Of a stretch of DNA of 64,000 nt, positions 1 through 8,608 are shown one piece after another. The DNA is from Nitrospira defluvii (lineage in GTDB: Bacteria; Nitrospirota; Nitrospiria; Nitrospirales; Nitrospiraceae). The stretch's first letter is position 1. Each line of letters begins with the position of its first letter. The notes below the pieces were generated by a model. That model did not search any database, had not been told where the DNA came from, and worked only from the letters and a program-made list of their open reading frames with translations. Where the stretch lies: assembly GCA_000196815.1 (NCBI GenBank), contig FP929003.1, positions 1,449,501-1,513,500 of the forward strand, read 5' to 3'. Made by a program: the position numbers and the translations under genes.

Positions 1-416
1 CCGACCTTGCGCTCCAGAAGTGTCTGCGTCGCCCAATTGCCCAACGAACAGACCAACTTCGGCCGAATCATGGCGATCTGCTGCAAGAGAAACGGTTTGC
101 AGGTCTCGACTTCCTGAGGTTCGGGGTCGCGGTTATTCGGCGGTCGGCATTTGATCACATTGGCGATGTAAATATCCGCGCGCGACAGCCCCGCTGACTC
201 CAGCAAGTCGTTGAGCAATTGGCCGGCTGCCCCGACGAACGGCTCCCCCTTCTGATCCTCGTGAAATCCCGGTGCCTCCCCCACGAACATCACGGATGCA
301 TGGGGATTGCCGACGCCGAAGACGACCTGGTGACGACCCAGTTTGGCGAGCGGGCATCGTTGGCAATTGTGAAGCGACTCGGCGAGTTCCTGCAGGGTGG
401 TCGGGGATGAAGACAT
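1..416 (-). CDS. udg: Type-4 uracil-DNA glycosylase, C-terminally cut by window edge
   Basis: Removes uracil from DNA in base-excision repair. Translating the minus strand from ATG at 416 gives a start MSSSPTTLQELAES, then CQRCPLAKLG, GEAPGFHEDQKGEPFVGAAG (the conserved uracil-binding region) and a C-terminal stretch with KCRPPNNRDPEP and ETCKPFL. The four cysteines (about residues 17, 20, 86 and 102) have the spacing expected for the 4Fe-4S cluster of family 4 enzymes. The gene runs off the left end of the window, so only about 138 codons are visible of the roughly 200 usual. It lies 90 bp downstream of hpnE on the same strand and is probably the last visible gene of that operon. Family assignment is firm; full length cannot be seen. 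Confidence 0.9.
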   Translation of the reverse strand, partial: MSSSPTTLQELAESLHNCQRCPLAKLGRHQVVFGVGNPHASVMFVGEAPGFHEDQKGEPFVGAAGQLLNDLLESAGLSRADIYIANVIKCRPPNNRDPEPQEVETCKPFLLQQIAMIRPKLVCSLGNWATQTLLERKV

Positions 417-506
417 ATACGTTCCATTCGAGTGGAGGGCCAAATCTTAGTCGCGGTGGGAGGGGTTGTCAACGTGATGTCGTGAGCCATTCGCCCATCG
501 GACGAG

Positions 507-1817
507 TCATGATGCGTCGGCGGGAACGAGCGAGGCGGAGCGTTGGCCGCTGAGAATGGCGGACTCCAGATTGGCCGGCCAGCCGGTGTCCGTCCAGGCG
601 CCGGCGACGAGAAAGTTGGCAAACGGACTGGGTGAGAGCGGTCGGCATTGTTGCATGCCCGGTCTGGTGGCCAGGATGGCCGACGGGAGACGAACGACGT
701 CCGCCTCGATGAGCCTGGGAAGCGGGCCGCCGGGGAACGCTTTCTCCATGTCTCTCAGGGTCAGTTGAACGAGGTCGTCTTTTGATTGGGGCAACAGGTC
801 CGGCTCGTCGACTGCGGCGGCCCACAATACCGTTGCCTGCTCGTGCCGTTCCTCGTCTGCGTGCCGGATCATCCAATGAAACCGGTTGCGCTCCAGCAGG
901 ACGAGTTGTGTGTGTTCGACCGGTTGCGCCAGGTGCAGGCGAACGATCACCAGAGGTGACTCGCTCAGGCGGCTGATTTGCTGGAAATAGGCATAGTGCG
1001 TCACGACCCGTTCCGGCAAGAGCGGCGTGAGTCGATGGTGCGGCAGCGCGGAGATATACCAATCGGCGGTGAGCCGCGTGCGGTCTGCCAGTTCGACATG
1101 GGCGACACGATCCTGGGTGAAGTGCAATTGCGTCACCGTCGTGTTCACCCGCGATCGAACTCCTATCCGGTCAAGCTCCGCTCGAAGCGGCGTGAGCAAG
1201 AATGAATCGAGTCCGTGAGGCGGAATGATCAACTTCGTGGCGCGGGCACCCGTCAGAAAGCAGCGTCGCAGTGTGCGCATGAAGAGCCCTGCGGAGACCT
1301 GTGGAAGCGCCGCCCCCAGCAACAAGCGGGCAAGGCTGTTCCAGACACCGTGCCGGGCCTGTTCCGACTGGCCGATGCTCGCGAGCCACTCGTCGGCCGC
1401 TCGTGTGTCGAGATCGTTCGGCAACGGAGGATCCTGTTCCCATGTGCGTTCAAGGAAGGAGAGGAGATGCCAGCGGTCCCGCATCGACAGACCCTGGAAC
1501 AAGGTGGTTCCAAGGAGTGTGTTGAGCGGGGACGGCAGGGGAAGGTGCAGAAACTGGATCCGAGCGCCCGTCGCCTGAAGAAATTCAAGCGGGGTATGTC
1601 GAAGCCGTCTGGCGGCAGTGTCTTTGCCGAGGGTCTTGAGCAGCGACCAGGTGGCTGCGTGGGCTTCGAGGAGCAGCGGGGGCGGCGCTTGGCACAGTCG
1701 CCCTCCCAGGCGGTCGGCCTGCTCGATCACGGTGACAGTATGACCGTCGGCGGCGAGGTGCAAGGCTGCCGTCAAACCGGCGATCCCGCCGCCGAGGATG
1801 AGCACCGTCCGGTTCAT
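507..1817 (-). CDS. hpnE: Hydroxysqualene dehydroxylase HpnE (squalene-associated FAD-dependent desaturase)
   Basis: Flavoprotein that reduces hydroxysqualene to squalene in the HpnCDE route to hopanoids. The N-terminus RTVLILGGGIAGLTAALHLA is a textbook FAD-binding Rossmann motif (GxGxxG), followed by VIEQADRLGGRL. The C-terminus FLVAGAWTDTGWPANLESAI is the conserved amine-oxidase-type FAD end. I place the start at ATG 1817 (MNRTVL) rather than 1850 because it overlaps the hpnD stop in an ATGA arrangement, which indicates translational coupling. The product is 436 residues, typical for the family. The gene directly follows hpnD, which supports the specific HpnE assignment over a generic desaturase. 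Confidence 0.92.
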   Translation of the reverse strand: MNRTVLILGGGIAGLTAALHLAADGHTVTVIEQADRLGGRLCQAPPPLLLEAHAATWSLLKTLGKDTAARRLRHTPLEFLQATGARIQFLHLPLPSPLNTLLGTTLFQGLSMRDRWHLLSFLERTWEQDPPLPNDLDTRAADEWLASIGQSEQARHGVWNSLARLLLGAALPQVSAGLFMRTLRRCFLTGARATKLIIPPHGLDSFLLTPLRAELDRIGVRSRVNTTVTQLHFTQDRVAHVELADRTRLTADWYISALPHHRLTPLLPERVVTHYAYFQQISRLSESPLVIVRLHLAQPVEHTQLVLLERNRFHWMIRHADEERHEQATVLWAAAVDEPDLLPQSKDDLVQLTLRDMEKAFPGGPLPRLIEADVVRLPSAILATRPGMQQCRPLSPSPFANFLVAGAWTDTGWPANLESAILSGQRSASLVPADAS

Positions 1818-2689
1818 GGAGTCGAAGAGGGAAGGCGGGAGCGCAACCACACGCCCGCTGCCACGGCCAGCCGATGGCTCGGAGTCAGCGTGACCCGATC
1901 TCCCAAGACGCGGTAACCGGACTGCTCGATCCGTTGCAGGATCCGGCTATACACGCCGCGCATGATTTCCGCTACCGTCAGGGCCCGGCGTTCGGCGCGC
2001 GGCAGCGAATCGAGCGCCCGCGCTGCCTTGGCGTAAAATTCCTTTGCACGGCCGACTTCAAACCGCATGAACTCCGTAAATTCGGGCTTGTATCGCCGGT
2101 GCAGGAGATCCTCCTCCCGGTAGGCGAAACGCGCGAGGTCTTCTTGCGGCACGTAGACGCGACCGCATTCCGCATCGTTGCCCAGGTCGCGAAGAATATT
2201 GGTCAATTGAAAGGCCATGCCGAGATTGACGGCATAGTCCTGGGCGCGCGGGGAGGTGGTGCCGAACACGTGCAGGCAGATCAATCCCACCACCGACGCG
2301 ACCCGATAACAGTAGAGGGACAGTTGGTCGAAGGTGGCGTACCGCGTGGTGGTGAGGTCCATCTCGACGCCCTTGATGAGTTCTTCGAAATAGGCCTGCG
2401 GAATGGACAGCTCCCGTACGTGCCGGGCGAGGCTGACGGTGACGGGGAACGTCGGCGTGCCGTCGTAGGCGGCGGCCAGCTCGCGCCGCCAGCGTGTCAG
2501 TTCCTCCTGCGGATGACTGCCGGGGGGCGGCTCGTCCACGGCGTTGTCCACTTCCTTGCAGAAGGCGTAGACCGTGTACATTGCTTCGCGGCGGGCTTTC
2601 GGCAGAAACAAAAAGGAGTAGTAGAAATTGCTCCCGCTTTTTTTGGTGAGGGTCGTGCAGTAGGTTTGGGCTTCAGCTGGTGTCATCAT
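1814..2689 (-). CDS. hpnD: Presqualene diphosphate synthase HpnD
   Basis: Condenses two farnesyl diphosphates to presqualene diphosphate, the first step towards squalene and hopanoids. The squalene/phytoene synthase signatures are present: the SNFYYSFLFLPKARREAM entry helix, the first Asp-rich motif in CKEVDNAVDE, and the second in QLTNILRDLGNDAECGRVY. The best start is ATG 2689 (MMTPAEAQTY); the longer reading frame to 2758 would run back into the upstream gene. Length is 291 residues. The gene is 7 bp downstream of the cobalamin-binding-like gene and overlaps hpnE by 4 bp. The HpnC partner (hydroxysqualene synthase) is not in the window, so it must be elsewhere or beyond the left edge. Confidence 0.92.
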   Translation of the reverse strand: MMTPAEAQTYCTTLTKKSGSNFYYSFLFLPKARREAMYTVYAFCKEVDNAVDEPPPGSHPQEELTRWRRELAAAYDGTPTFPVTVSLARHVRELSIPQAYFEELIKGVEMDLTTTRYATFDQLSLYCYRVASVVGLICLHVFGTTSPRAQDYAVNLGMAFQLTNILRDLGNDAECGRVYVPQEDLARFAYREEDLLHRRYKPEFTEFMRFEVGRAKEFYAKAARALDSLPRAERRALTVAEIMRGVYSRILQRIEQSGYRVLGDRVTLTPSHRLAVAAGVWLRSRLPSSTP

Positions 2690-2696
2690 CGTGTCA

Positions 2697-3629
2697 TCAG
2701 TGTGAGTGCGTCGTCTGTCCCTCAAGTCGTTCGACGGACGCGGGAAGGTGGCGGCCATAAGAGGCCGGATGAAAAATGGCGGCGAGTTGTTCCACGCCGT
2801 CGATCAGTCGTGGGCCGGGGCGGCTGAAATACGAGAGCGCATCGACCAGGTAGATCTCTCCCCTCTGGACAGCGCAAAGATGTCGCCACTGCGGATGTGC
2901 CGTCAGGCTTGCGAGTTCGGCTTTCGTGCGCGGGACGGTAAATCCGCAGGGCATGAGGACGATCACGTCCGGTTCAGAGGCCGCGAGCGTGTCCCAATCC
3001 ATTGTTCGGGAGACGGTGCCGGCCTGCGCCAGGACGTCGATGCCCCCTGCGGCAGCCACCATGTCGGGAACCCAATGGCCTGCGGTATAGAGCGGCGAGA
3101 GCCATTCGATACAGGCAACTCTAGGGCGCATTGCCGGAGCGCCCACGGTGGCCCGCACGGTATTGAGCCTGCGGCGAAGCGCCGCGGACAATTGTATTCC
3201 GGCCTCTTCCCGCCCGATGGCTGTGCCAATCGTTTCAATGTCCCGCAGAATGTCCTCAAGTCGCCCGGGACTGAGGGTGAGCATGCGAGGCGGCGGCGAG
3301 AGTGCCTGTACGACCCGCTCCAACTGTAACGGGGTGATGGCGCAGACATCACACAGATTCTGGGCAATGATCAGGTCCGGTCGTGCGGCCAAGAGCCGGG
3401 TCTCATCCAATTCATAGAGCCCTGCCTCGGCGGCCACCAGCGCGCCCACCTGCTGATCGATCTCGACGCTGGAAAGATGATGGCTCTCGATGCGCGGACG
3501 CACCATCACGGGGATCTGTGCGAGGCTCGGTGGAAAGTCACATTCATGGCTGATACCGATGAGATCGTCTTGGCGGCCCAAGGCCGCGACGACTTCCGTG
3601 GCGCCCGGCACCAGCGAACAAATTCTCAT
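2697..3629 (-). CDS. BtuF/TroA-like cobalamin-binding family protein without signal peptide
   Basis: The sequence begins MRICSLVPGATEVVAALG, the hallmark of the BtuF/FepB-type substrate-binding fold, and keeps the GISHECDFP, TRLLAARPDLIIAQNLCDVC and ASEPDVIVLMPCGF segments seen in cobalamin-binding family proteins. There is no signal peptide or lipobox at the N-terminus, so the protein is probably cytoplasmic, as in many members annotated cobalamin-binding protein; the true ligand is not shown by the sequence. The start at ATG 3629 overlaps the stop of the upstream HAD gene (ATGA). No ABC permease or ATPase is adjacent, which argues against a classical transporter cassette. Confidence 0.8.
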   Translation of the reverse strand: MRICSLVPGATEVVAALGRQDDLIGISHECDFPPSLAQIPVMVRPRIESHHLSSVEIDQQVGALVAAEAGLYELDETRLLAARPDLIIAQNLCDVCAITPLQLERVVQALSPPPRMLTLSPGRLEDILRDIETIGTAIGREEAGIQLSAALRRRLNTVRATVGAPAMRPRVACIEWLSPLYTAGHWVPDMVAAAGGIDVLAQAGTVSRTMDWDTLAASEPDVIVLMPCGFTVPRTKAELASLTAHPQWRHLCAVQRGEIYLVDALSYFSRPGPRLIDGVEQLAAIFHPASYGRHLPASVERLEGQTTHSH

Positions 3630-4333
3630 GGGCGGCCTTGAGCCGCTCCCCACAGGCGCGCCTGCAGGTCCCGCAGTCTGGTGTCTGCAAGCGAATGGGT
3701 AATGGCGTCGGCTTCTCCGAGATCCTGCACCGTGTGGGTATTGGCGACGGCCAGCACTTTCATGCCGGCGGCGCGTGCGGCTCTGATGCCGGGCAGGGAA
3801 TCCTCGATGACCAGGCAGTCGTTCGGGGACAGTGCGGGTCGGTTCGCTTGTGAGTTCAATCCGGCCATCGCGTGGAGGAAGGGATCGGGCGCCGGCTTGC
3901 CACGGGTCACATCCTCGGCGCTGGTAATGTGCAGAAAGGCCTTACGAAGACCGGCCTCTTCCAGAATCAGTTCGATTTCATGCCGCAGCGCACCGGAGGC
4001 GATGGCGAGCGGATATCGGGCGGCGGCCTCATGAACCAGTTCGCGCACGCCGGGGAAGATTGCCAGATGTTGTTTGACGGCGGTCAGGTAGGCGTGGGCC
4101 TTGTGCTCCATCAATTCGCCTAGGAGTGAGGGAGAGGCCTGGCGCTGGTGGGACTGCAAGGCCGCCAGGAAGCAGCCGCGATCGTCGAACCCGAGGTAGT
4201 CGGTGTAGTACTCCGCTTCGGTAAGTGAGATGTCAATGCCGGCCAGCACCTGTCGCAGGGCGGCAAAGTGCAGAGGCTCGGTGTCGGCAATGACTCCGTC
4301 GAAATCAAAAATGATGGCGCGTAGTTCACTCAT
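3626..4333 (-). CDS. HAD-superfamily phosphatase, beta-phosphoglucomutase-like subfamily
   Basis: Haloacid-dehalogenase-type hydrolase, probably acting on a small phosphorylated metabolite. Motif I is IIFDFDGVIADTEPLH (nucleophile and acid/base Asp pair), motif II is around IASGA, the motif III Lys lies in TRGKPAPDPFLHA, and motif IV is CLVIEDSLPGIRAARAAGMKVLAV. An alpha-helical cap follows motif I, as in beta-phosphoglucomutase/phosphoglycolate-phosphatase-like enzymes. The start at ATG 4333 places motif I at residue 5-10; the ORF extends further upstream but without family similarity. It is the first gene of the five-gene minus-strand operon running to position 1. Substrate cannot be told from sequence. 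Confidence 0.85.
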   Translation of the reverse strand: MSELRAIIFDFDGVIADTEPLHFAALRQVLAGIDISLTEAEYYTDYLGFDDRGCFLAALQSHQRQASPSLLGELMEHKAHAYLTAVKQHLAIFPGVRELVHEAAARYPLAIASGALRHEIELILEEAGLRKAFLHITSAEDVTRGKPAPDPFLHAMAGLNSQANRPALSPNDCLVIEDSLPGIRAARAAGMKVLAVANTHTVQDLGEADAITHSLADTRLRDLQARLWGAAQGRP

Positions 4334-4419
4334 GGTCGTTGTTCGGGCATCCCTGTGTGCGGTTCGTTGGATGTCGGGCTGTCGGTCGTGTGGGCGCGGC
4401 ATTATAACAAGGGCGTGCG

Positions 4420-4463
4420 GACAAGAAAAGACGACGGCCCGTTCCACTGAGGAACGGGCCGTC
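4420..4463 (-). terminator. Rho-independent terminator of the SH3 protein gene
   Basis: Positions 4433-4463 form a perfect 13-bp stem (GACGGCCCGTTCC with its complement) around the loop ACTGA. Read on the minus strand it is followed by a T-rich run (TCTTTTCTTG). It lies just downstream of the stop at 4492 and separates that gene from the hpn operon. Confidence 0.85.
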
Positions 4464-4491
4464 ATATGGGGCACGAAAAACGATCGGGTGC

Positions 4492-5256
4492 TTAGCGTTT
4501 CAGTCTGAGGCTACGCTCAGGGATCCAGCCTTTTCGGCCGTCCTGAGCCCGTACCGAGTAGACCCAGCCGCGCTTTTGGTAATCGCCATCCAGGATCGTG
4601 AGTGTGGCGCCCGCCAGCACCGTCGTGCTGGTCTTGGTGCCGACGGCGTCAACGAAGAGAGGGATGGGGGACTTGGGCCTGGTCGGATCGGCGATGACCG
4701 TCACCCGTTGACCTTCCGCATAGAGTGGACCGGCGACGCGTACGGGGGGAGCCGCGGGCTTGGGGGCTGAGGCTGCGGGCCGGGGAGCCGGTATGGCAGG
4801 TGCGGGTGTGACGGGAGTCGGGATGGCGGACGATGGCGCCGATGACGGCGCGGGCACATCAGCCGGGGTCAGGGTGCTGTTGTCGGCCACCACCGGTGGC
4901 GCGGGTGGTGCCACCGTCGGACCTTGTTTCGGGGCCTGAGCGTTGACCGGCGGTTTCTGAATCACGGGTTGAGCAGGCTCTGCGCCTCCACCCAGATAAG
5001 GTTCAACCAGCTGCATGGCTCCATCCGGGTCCATGGCGACGTAGCCGACTCCTCCCGCCAGCAGGAGCAGCAGAATCCAGAGCAACGGCTTTTTACCGGA
5101 TTGCTTCGGCGAGTTCATCGGCGGCGCCGGGGGCGGCACCGATTCATCCAGGTCTTCCTCGGTGAATTCCAGATCCGGCTCCGGTTGACTTGCGAACAGG
5201 AGATGCCAGTTCGTCCACTCGCTGCGTATGGCAGGAATGCCCGTAGATGAAACCAT
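4492..5256 (-). CDS. Membrane-anchored bacterial SH3-domain protein
   Basis: Residues 1-55 are acidic and cytoplasmic, followed by one membrane helix (PLLWILLLLLAGGVGYVAM, about 56-74), a long Pro/Ala linker (about 95-170), and a C-terminal SH3b-like domain (about 180-254) with the segments RVTVIADPTRPKSPIPL, TTVLAGATLTILDGDYQKRGWVYSV and KGWIPERSLRL. Such domains usually bind peptidoglycan or cell-wall peptides, so a periplasmic envelope role is likely but unproved. The start ATG at 5256 is preceded by GAGGAGG. It is monocistronic, with a strong terminator directly downstream. Confidence 0.75.
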   Translation of the reverse strand: MVSSTGIPAIRSEWTNWHLLFASQPEPDLEFTEEDLDESVPPPAPPMNSPKQSGKKPLLWILLLLLAGGVGYVAMDPDGAMQLVEPYLGGGAEPAQPVIQKPPVNAQAPKQGPTVAPPAPPVVADNSTLTPADVPAPSSAPSSAIPTPVTPAPAIPAPRPAASAPKPAAPPVRVAGPLYAEGQRVTVIADPTRPKSPIPLFVDAVGTKTSTTVLAGATLTILDGDYQKRGWVYSVRAQDGRKGWIPERSLRLKR

Positions 5257-5548
5257 CGGAGGACCTCCTCATTCGAAACAATGGCGCGGGTCTGTGTACT
5301 CGTAGGTACTTATCACCCGTCCCACAGCCTGTCAATTTTGTTCGACAAAGCGGCAGGCGGCACGATGGTTCCGCGACAAGGACCGGCCGGCCGGGTTCGC
5401 CGGCGGATGAGAATGCAGGGGACTGAACGCTCGGTTCGATTGCGGGACGCGACGCGGGCACGCGCGCAGACCCGACATGCTGTCCCAGGGCTTGCAAGTT
5501 CGAACATCCTCGTTGCAGAATCGCTCACCACCCTGATTGTGACGACCG

Positions 5549-5962
5549 ATGAAGTCCTATCGAGAAGAACTCTGGTTTGAAACCAAGACCAGGCGCGCGT
5601 ATGTGAACATTACGCCGCAGGTCGAGGCCGTGGTGCGAAAAAGCGGGGTGCAGGAGGGGATGGTGCTGGTGAACGCCATGCACATCACCGCCAGCGTGTA
5701 TATCAACGACGACGAGGCAGGGTTGCTGCGTGACTATGACGAGTTTCTGGAGCGCCTCGCCCCGCACGAGGCGACGTACCGCCACAACGACACCGGGGAA
5801 GACAACGGCGATGCGCACATCAAGCGGCAGCTCATGGGGCGAGAGGTGGTGGTCGCCGTCACGGATGGGAAGCTGGACTTCGGGCCGTGGGAACAAATAT
5901 TTTACGGAGAGTTTGATGGACGGCGGCGCAAGCGTGTGCTGGTGAAAGTCATCGGGGAGTGA
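5549..5962 (+). CDS. YjbQ/UPF0047 family protein
   Basis: At 137 residues this is a full-length YjbQ-family protein. Conserved features are the [15 protein letters not shown] segment, then [19 protein letters not shown], which carries the conserved His/Asp/Glu cluster thought to bind a metal, and [20 protein letters not shown] near the C-terminus. Family members have been reported to have weak thiamine-phosphate-synthase activity, but the physiological role is unsettled. It stands alone between divergent and unrelated genes. A 7-bp-stem hairpin (5974-5999) follows the stop without a T-run. Confidence 0.88.
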   Translation: MKSYREELWFETKTRRAYVNITPQVEAVVRKSGVQEGMVLVNAMHITASVYINDDEAGLLRDYDEFLERLAPHEATYRHNDTGEDNGDAHIKRQLMGREVVVAVTDGKLDFGPWEQIFYGEFDGRRRKRVLVKVIGE

Positions 5963-6124
5963 GGTGTCAAAGATCTGCCGGCAAGGTGACGTCGGCAGAC
6001 CCTCCGGTGAGATCGACGAAGAACCGCATTCGCGCTTGCCACGTTCTGGAAAGTTTGGCAACATGGACGACAGGATGAACACAGACCATTCAGCAAGACT
6101 TCGTATCGACATGGGAGGCCGGCC

Positions 6125-7138
6125 ATGTTGAGTTGGTCACGACCGGATCCGCTGACGAGGGATTTGATTCATTTGATCAACGCCCGCCGCCATGACCATG
6201 GGGACACGGATGCCGCGATCGATACCCTGCAAGCCTTTATCGAGCAGGGACGCGAGCAGGATCTATTGACCGTCCTGGCCGCGCTCGATGAGGAGATGGC
6301 GGAGTGGATGTTTGATTTGGTGGCGGAGGCCTCGTGCGCCGTCATCATGGACGGGCCGGATGACGACAAGGGTGCGTATGCCTTGATGGCCGCATTGGAG
6401 TTGCCGCTCCAAGCCAACCTGGGGCTGCCGCTCGGATTGAAGATCGACCCCGTTGCGACGGCGGATCTGTTGCATCGACATTTGCAGATTCCGGCCGGTG
6501 TGGTCGTGCGGGTGGAACCCCGTCTCCTGACCGACGCGACCCTTGAAGGGTTGACCCTCCAGACGTTGAATGAACATCTCGTGAGTATTGCGGATTCTCA
6601 GCGTACTCAGGCGATTGCGTCGCGTCTCCATCCGCCGGTTGAAAACACGGCGTTTCTGTTCTTTCAATTGATCGGCCTGCCTGATCCCGGCCTGCCCGAT
6701 TCGCTCGAGGAACCGGAGCGTCGGGCGCTGCTGGAAGGGCTCGTCGCGCAATGCGCCGAACTGGCGCTGGCCCCGGATACGTTAGAGGTGCCGGTCTATG
6801 CATCGTATGCGTTGTTCGACGCGCAGAATGCCGTGCGATTGCACCGGTTGGCCGACGAAACCGCCGCAGTCTGGCGGGATTTGGATCCCATGGTGCGGGC
6901 GCGCACGATCGTCCATCTGCACACGCAATGCGGCAACGGCGTGTATATGCCCGTCTGGACCGATCTCTTCGATCCGGAGTTGCCGGAGGACCACGGTCCC
7001 GTGTGGACGTCGCCCGACGTATGGGTGTTCACGGCCGACCTCCCGATCGAATGGCCGGGGGAAATGCTGACCAATCGATTGCTGGCGGAAGGGTGTACTC
7101 GCTTCGAGAACCACATCGTCGAAGCACCCGAGAATTGA
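6125..7138 (+). CDS. Hypothetical acidic protein, 337 residues
   Basis: I do not recognise this family. The protein is strongly acidic, soluble-looking and without signal peptide or membrane helix. Residues 1-75 look like a helical repeat unit (DTDAAIDTLQAFIEQGREQDLLTVL), and the C-terminal part has a cluster of Trp and aromatic residues (DVWVFTADLPIEWPGEM). A GGGAGG ribosome-binding site precedes ATG 6125. Codon use resembles that of the neighbours, so it appears native. It sits between YjbQ and the Cys-rich protein gene, with about 120 bp to the next gene. Confidence 0.75.
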   Translation: MLSWSRPDPLTRDLIHLINARRHDHGDTDAAIDTLQAFIEQGREQDLLTVLAALDEEMAEWMFDLVAEASCAVIMDGPDDDKGAYALMAALELPLQANLGLPLGLKIDPVATADLLHRHLQIPAGVVVRVEPRLLTDATLEGLTLQTLNEHLVSIADSQRTQAIASRLHPPVENTAFLFFQLIGLPDPGLPDSLEEPERRALLEGLVAQCAELALAPDTLEVPVYASYALFDAQNAVRLHRLADETAAVWRDLDPMVRARTIVHLHTQCGNGVYMPVWTDLFDPELPEDHGPVWTSPDVWVFTADLPIEWPGEMLTNRLLAEGCTRFENHIVEAPEN

Positions 7139-7260
7139 GCGGCGGTTGCCGGACGATCCTATGCGTGCCGCACCGTCGCACGCGTCGAAGGGGCAATGGG
7201 AAGCCGCTTCCCACATCCCGCTGATCTGGCAAGATCGATCTCACATCCCGTAGGAGCTCC

Positions 7261-7872
7261 TTGGCTGGCCCATCCCGACTCGCTTCCATCGTGATCGTGA
7301 CAGTCCTCAGTTGTGTGGTGTTGGGTGCAGTCTGGAGCCTGGTGCTCTATACGCTGCCGCAGAGCGACCTGCCCCCGGAGCCGACACCGGCTTTTTCCCC
7401 GCCGCAGCCTGCGATACCTTCTGCTCCGGCACGTCCCGGTATTCAATCCCAGCCGACCCCGGAGCCGGTTTCGCAACCGGTGGTGGTGCGGGAACCGGCG
7501 CCGGTCGTACAAACCGAAGCCCGGGAGCATCCTCCGGCTGAACCTGTGCGCGCGCCGTTCGGGAGAGATCTGAAATGCGACCTGGAAATCGAGGCGTTGT
7601 GCCCCGAGGAGGAAGGGGAGCGGCGCGCCTGTCTGCAACGCAAGGCGGCACAACTCTCCGCCCCATGCCGGCCGATGCTGCGGGAACGGCTCGTGCGGAT
7701 GAAGGAGGCGATGCAACAGCTGCGCACAGCCTGTGAGGCGGACCGAAGGCAGTTCTGTCGGGAGGTGCCGCTAGGCGGCGGGGCGTTGGTGCAGTGTCTG
7801 GAATCTCATGCCCAGGAAGTCTCGGACCAGTGTTTTCAACTCCTGCCGAAACGGGGTCGCTTGCTCAACTAG
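7261..7872 (+). CDS. Membrane-anchored protein with GLG1-type cysteine-rich repeats
   Basis: The likely start is TTG at 7261 with TAGGAG four bases upstream; no ATG or GTG fits better. An N-terminal hydrophobic helix (about residues 8-30) is followed by a Pro-rich linker to about residue 100. The remainder contains two cysteine units, CDLEIEALCPEEEGERRACL...CRPML and ACEADRRQFCREVPLGGGALVQCLESH...CFQLL, matching the spacing of the Golgi-apparatus-protein-1 Cys-rich repeat, which also occurs in secreted bacterial proteins. Probably periplasmic with disulfides. Its last 8 bases overlap the convergent FHA gene. The function is unknown. Confidence 0.75.
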   Translation: MAGPSRLASIVIVTVLSCVVLGAVWSLVLYTLPQSDLPPEPTPAFSPPQPAIPSAPARPGIQSQPTPEPVSQPVVVREPAPVVQTEAREHPPAEPVRAPFGRDLKCDLEIEALCPEEEGERRACLQRKAAQLSAPCRPMLRERLVRMKEAMQQLRTACEADRRQFCREVPLGGGALVQCLESHAQEVSDQCFQLLPKRGRLLN

Positions 7873-8599
7873 CCTGTACAAGACTTCCCTTCGGGTCGCG
7901 CAGCAAAAATCGCATAGTGAGACCGGCCACTTCCACCACATCTCCGTTGCGAAGCGCGTGTTCCCCCTGAATGTGACGGCCGTTCACAAGGATACGTTTT
8001 CCGCTTTCGGTCTGGCTCACCACATATCCCTCGCCGCGCCGACTGATCATCGCGGCTGTTTTCGGCGCAAACCACCCGGTCAATGTGATGACGGCGTCGT
8101 CCTGCGCGCCGATCAGTGACACGTGTTTCGTCAGGTGATACTGTGCGTGCCCGCTCTTGCCCGAGAGAATCTCCACCACGCCGATTTTCTGTCCCGCCGG
8201 CGGGCGCTCGCCGCCCATCGGACGCGACACCACCAGCGTTTCGTCGGTGATCAGACTCTCGCCGGTGCCGGCCGTTTCCGCCGTGATCGGGTGCACATCC
8301 CGAAAAATCAACCGGTGTGTGCCAAGACGAATGCTGTCTGCGTCGCGTAATTGTCGCCGGTCGATTTTCTGCTCGTTCACGAATGTGCCGTTGGTGCTGG
8401 TCAGATCTTCGAGAAACAGCACTTGCTGCACCTGGACGATCCGCGCATGGTGGGCAGAGACCGCGAGGTCTTCCAGGCAGAGATCGTTGTCGTGCTTTCG
8501 CCCGATCGTGAACGGTGTGCGCGAGACCTCGAGTTCTCGTGTGCCCCCCTGTGGCGCTTTCACGAGGAGCGTGGGTGATGCTGGGTGGTGCTGGGACAT
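7865..8599 (-). CDS. Protein with two FHA domains
   Basis: Phosphothreonine-binding adaptor. FHA domain 1 (about residues 20-100) shows the canonical FTIGRKHDNDLCLED, VSAHHARI and LTSTNGTFVN motifs, meaning the key Gly-Arg, Ser-x-x-His and Asn are intact. A second FHA-like domain (about 140-240) is more divergent: its phosphate-site Arg and Ser-x-x-His equivalents (SLIGAQDDAVITL, KTAAMISRRG) are altered, though it keeps SGKRILVNGRHI. It is last in a three-gene operon after a PP2C phosphatase (10 bp upstream) and a Ser/Thr kinase, so it is the likely reader of that kinase's phosphorylation. Confidence 0.88.
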   Translation of the reverse strand: MSQHHPASPTLLVKAPQGGTRELEVSRTPFTIGRKHDNDLCLEDLAVSAHHARIVQVQQVLFLEDLTSTNGTFVNEQKIDRRQLRDADSIRLGTHRLIFRDVHPITAETAGTGESLITDETLVVSRPMGGERPPAGQKIGVVEILSGKSGHAQYHLTKHVSLIGAQDDAVITLTGWFAPKTAAMISRRGEGYVVSQTESGKRILVNGRHIQGEHALRNGDVVEVAGLTMRFLLRDPKGSLVQAS

Positions 8600-8608
8600 G
8601 GTCGCTCC

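Noticed and set aside
682-700. A word in hpnE identical to one at 36455 (GACGGGAGACGAACGACGT)
   Set aside because: Here it lies in conserved hpnE coding sequence and encodes normal residues, so it is not counted as a repeat copy.
1874-2827. 317-residue plus-strand ORF
   Set aside because: Antisense to hpnD and part of the upstream gene; no family similarity, no ribosome-binding site.
5281-5580. 99-residue plus-strand ORF before the YjbQ gene
   Set aside because: It overlaps the YjbQ start in another frame and has no supporting signal.
7197-7213. TGGGAAG-CCG-CTTCCCA hairpin before the Cys-rich protein gene
   Set aside because: Short, no T-run and located 47 bp before a start codon, so neither a terminator nor a riboswitch can be argued.
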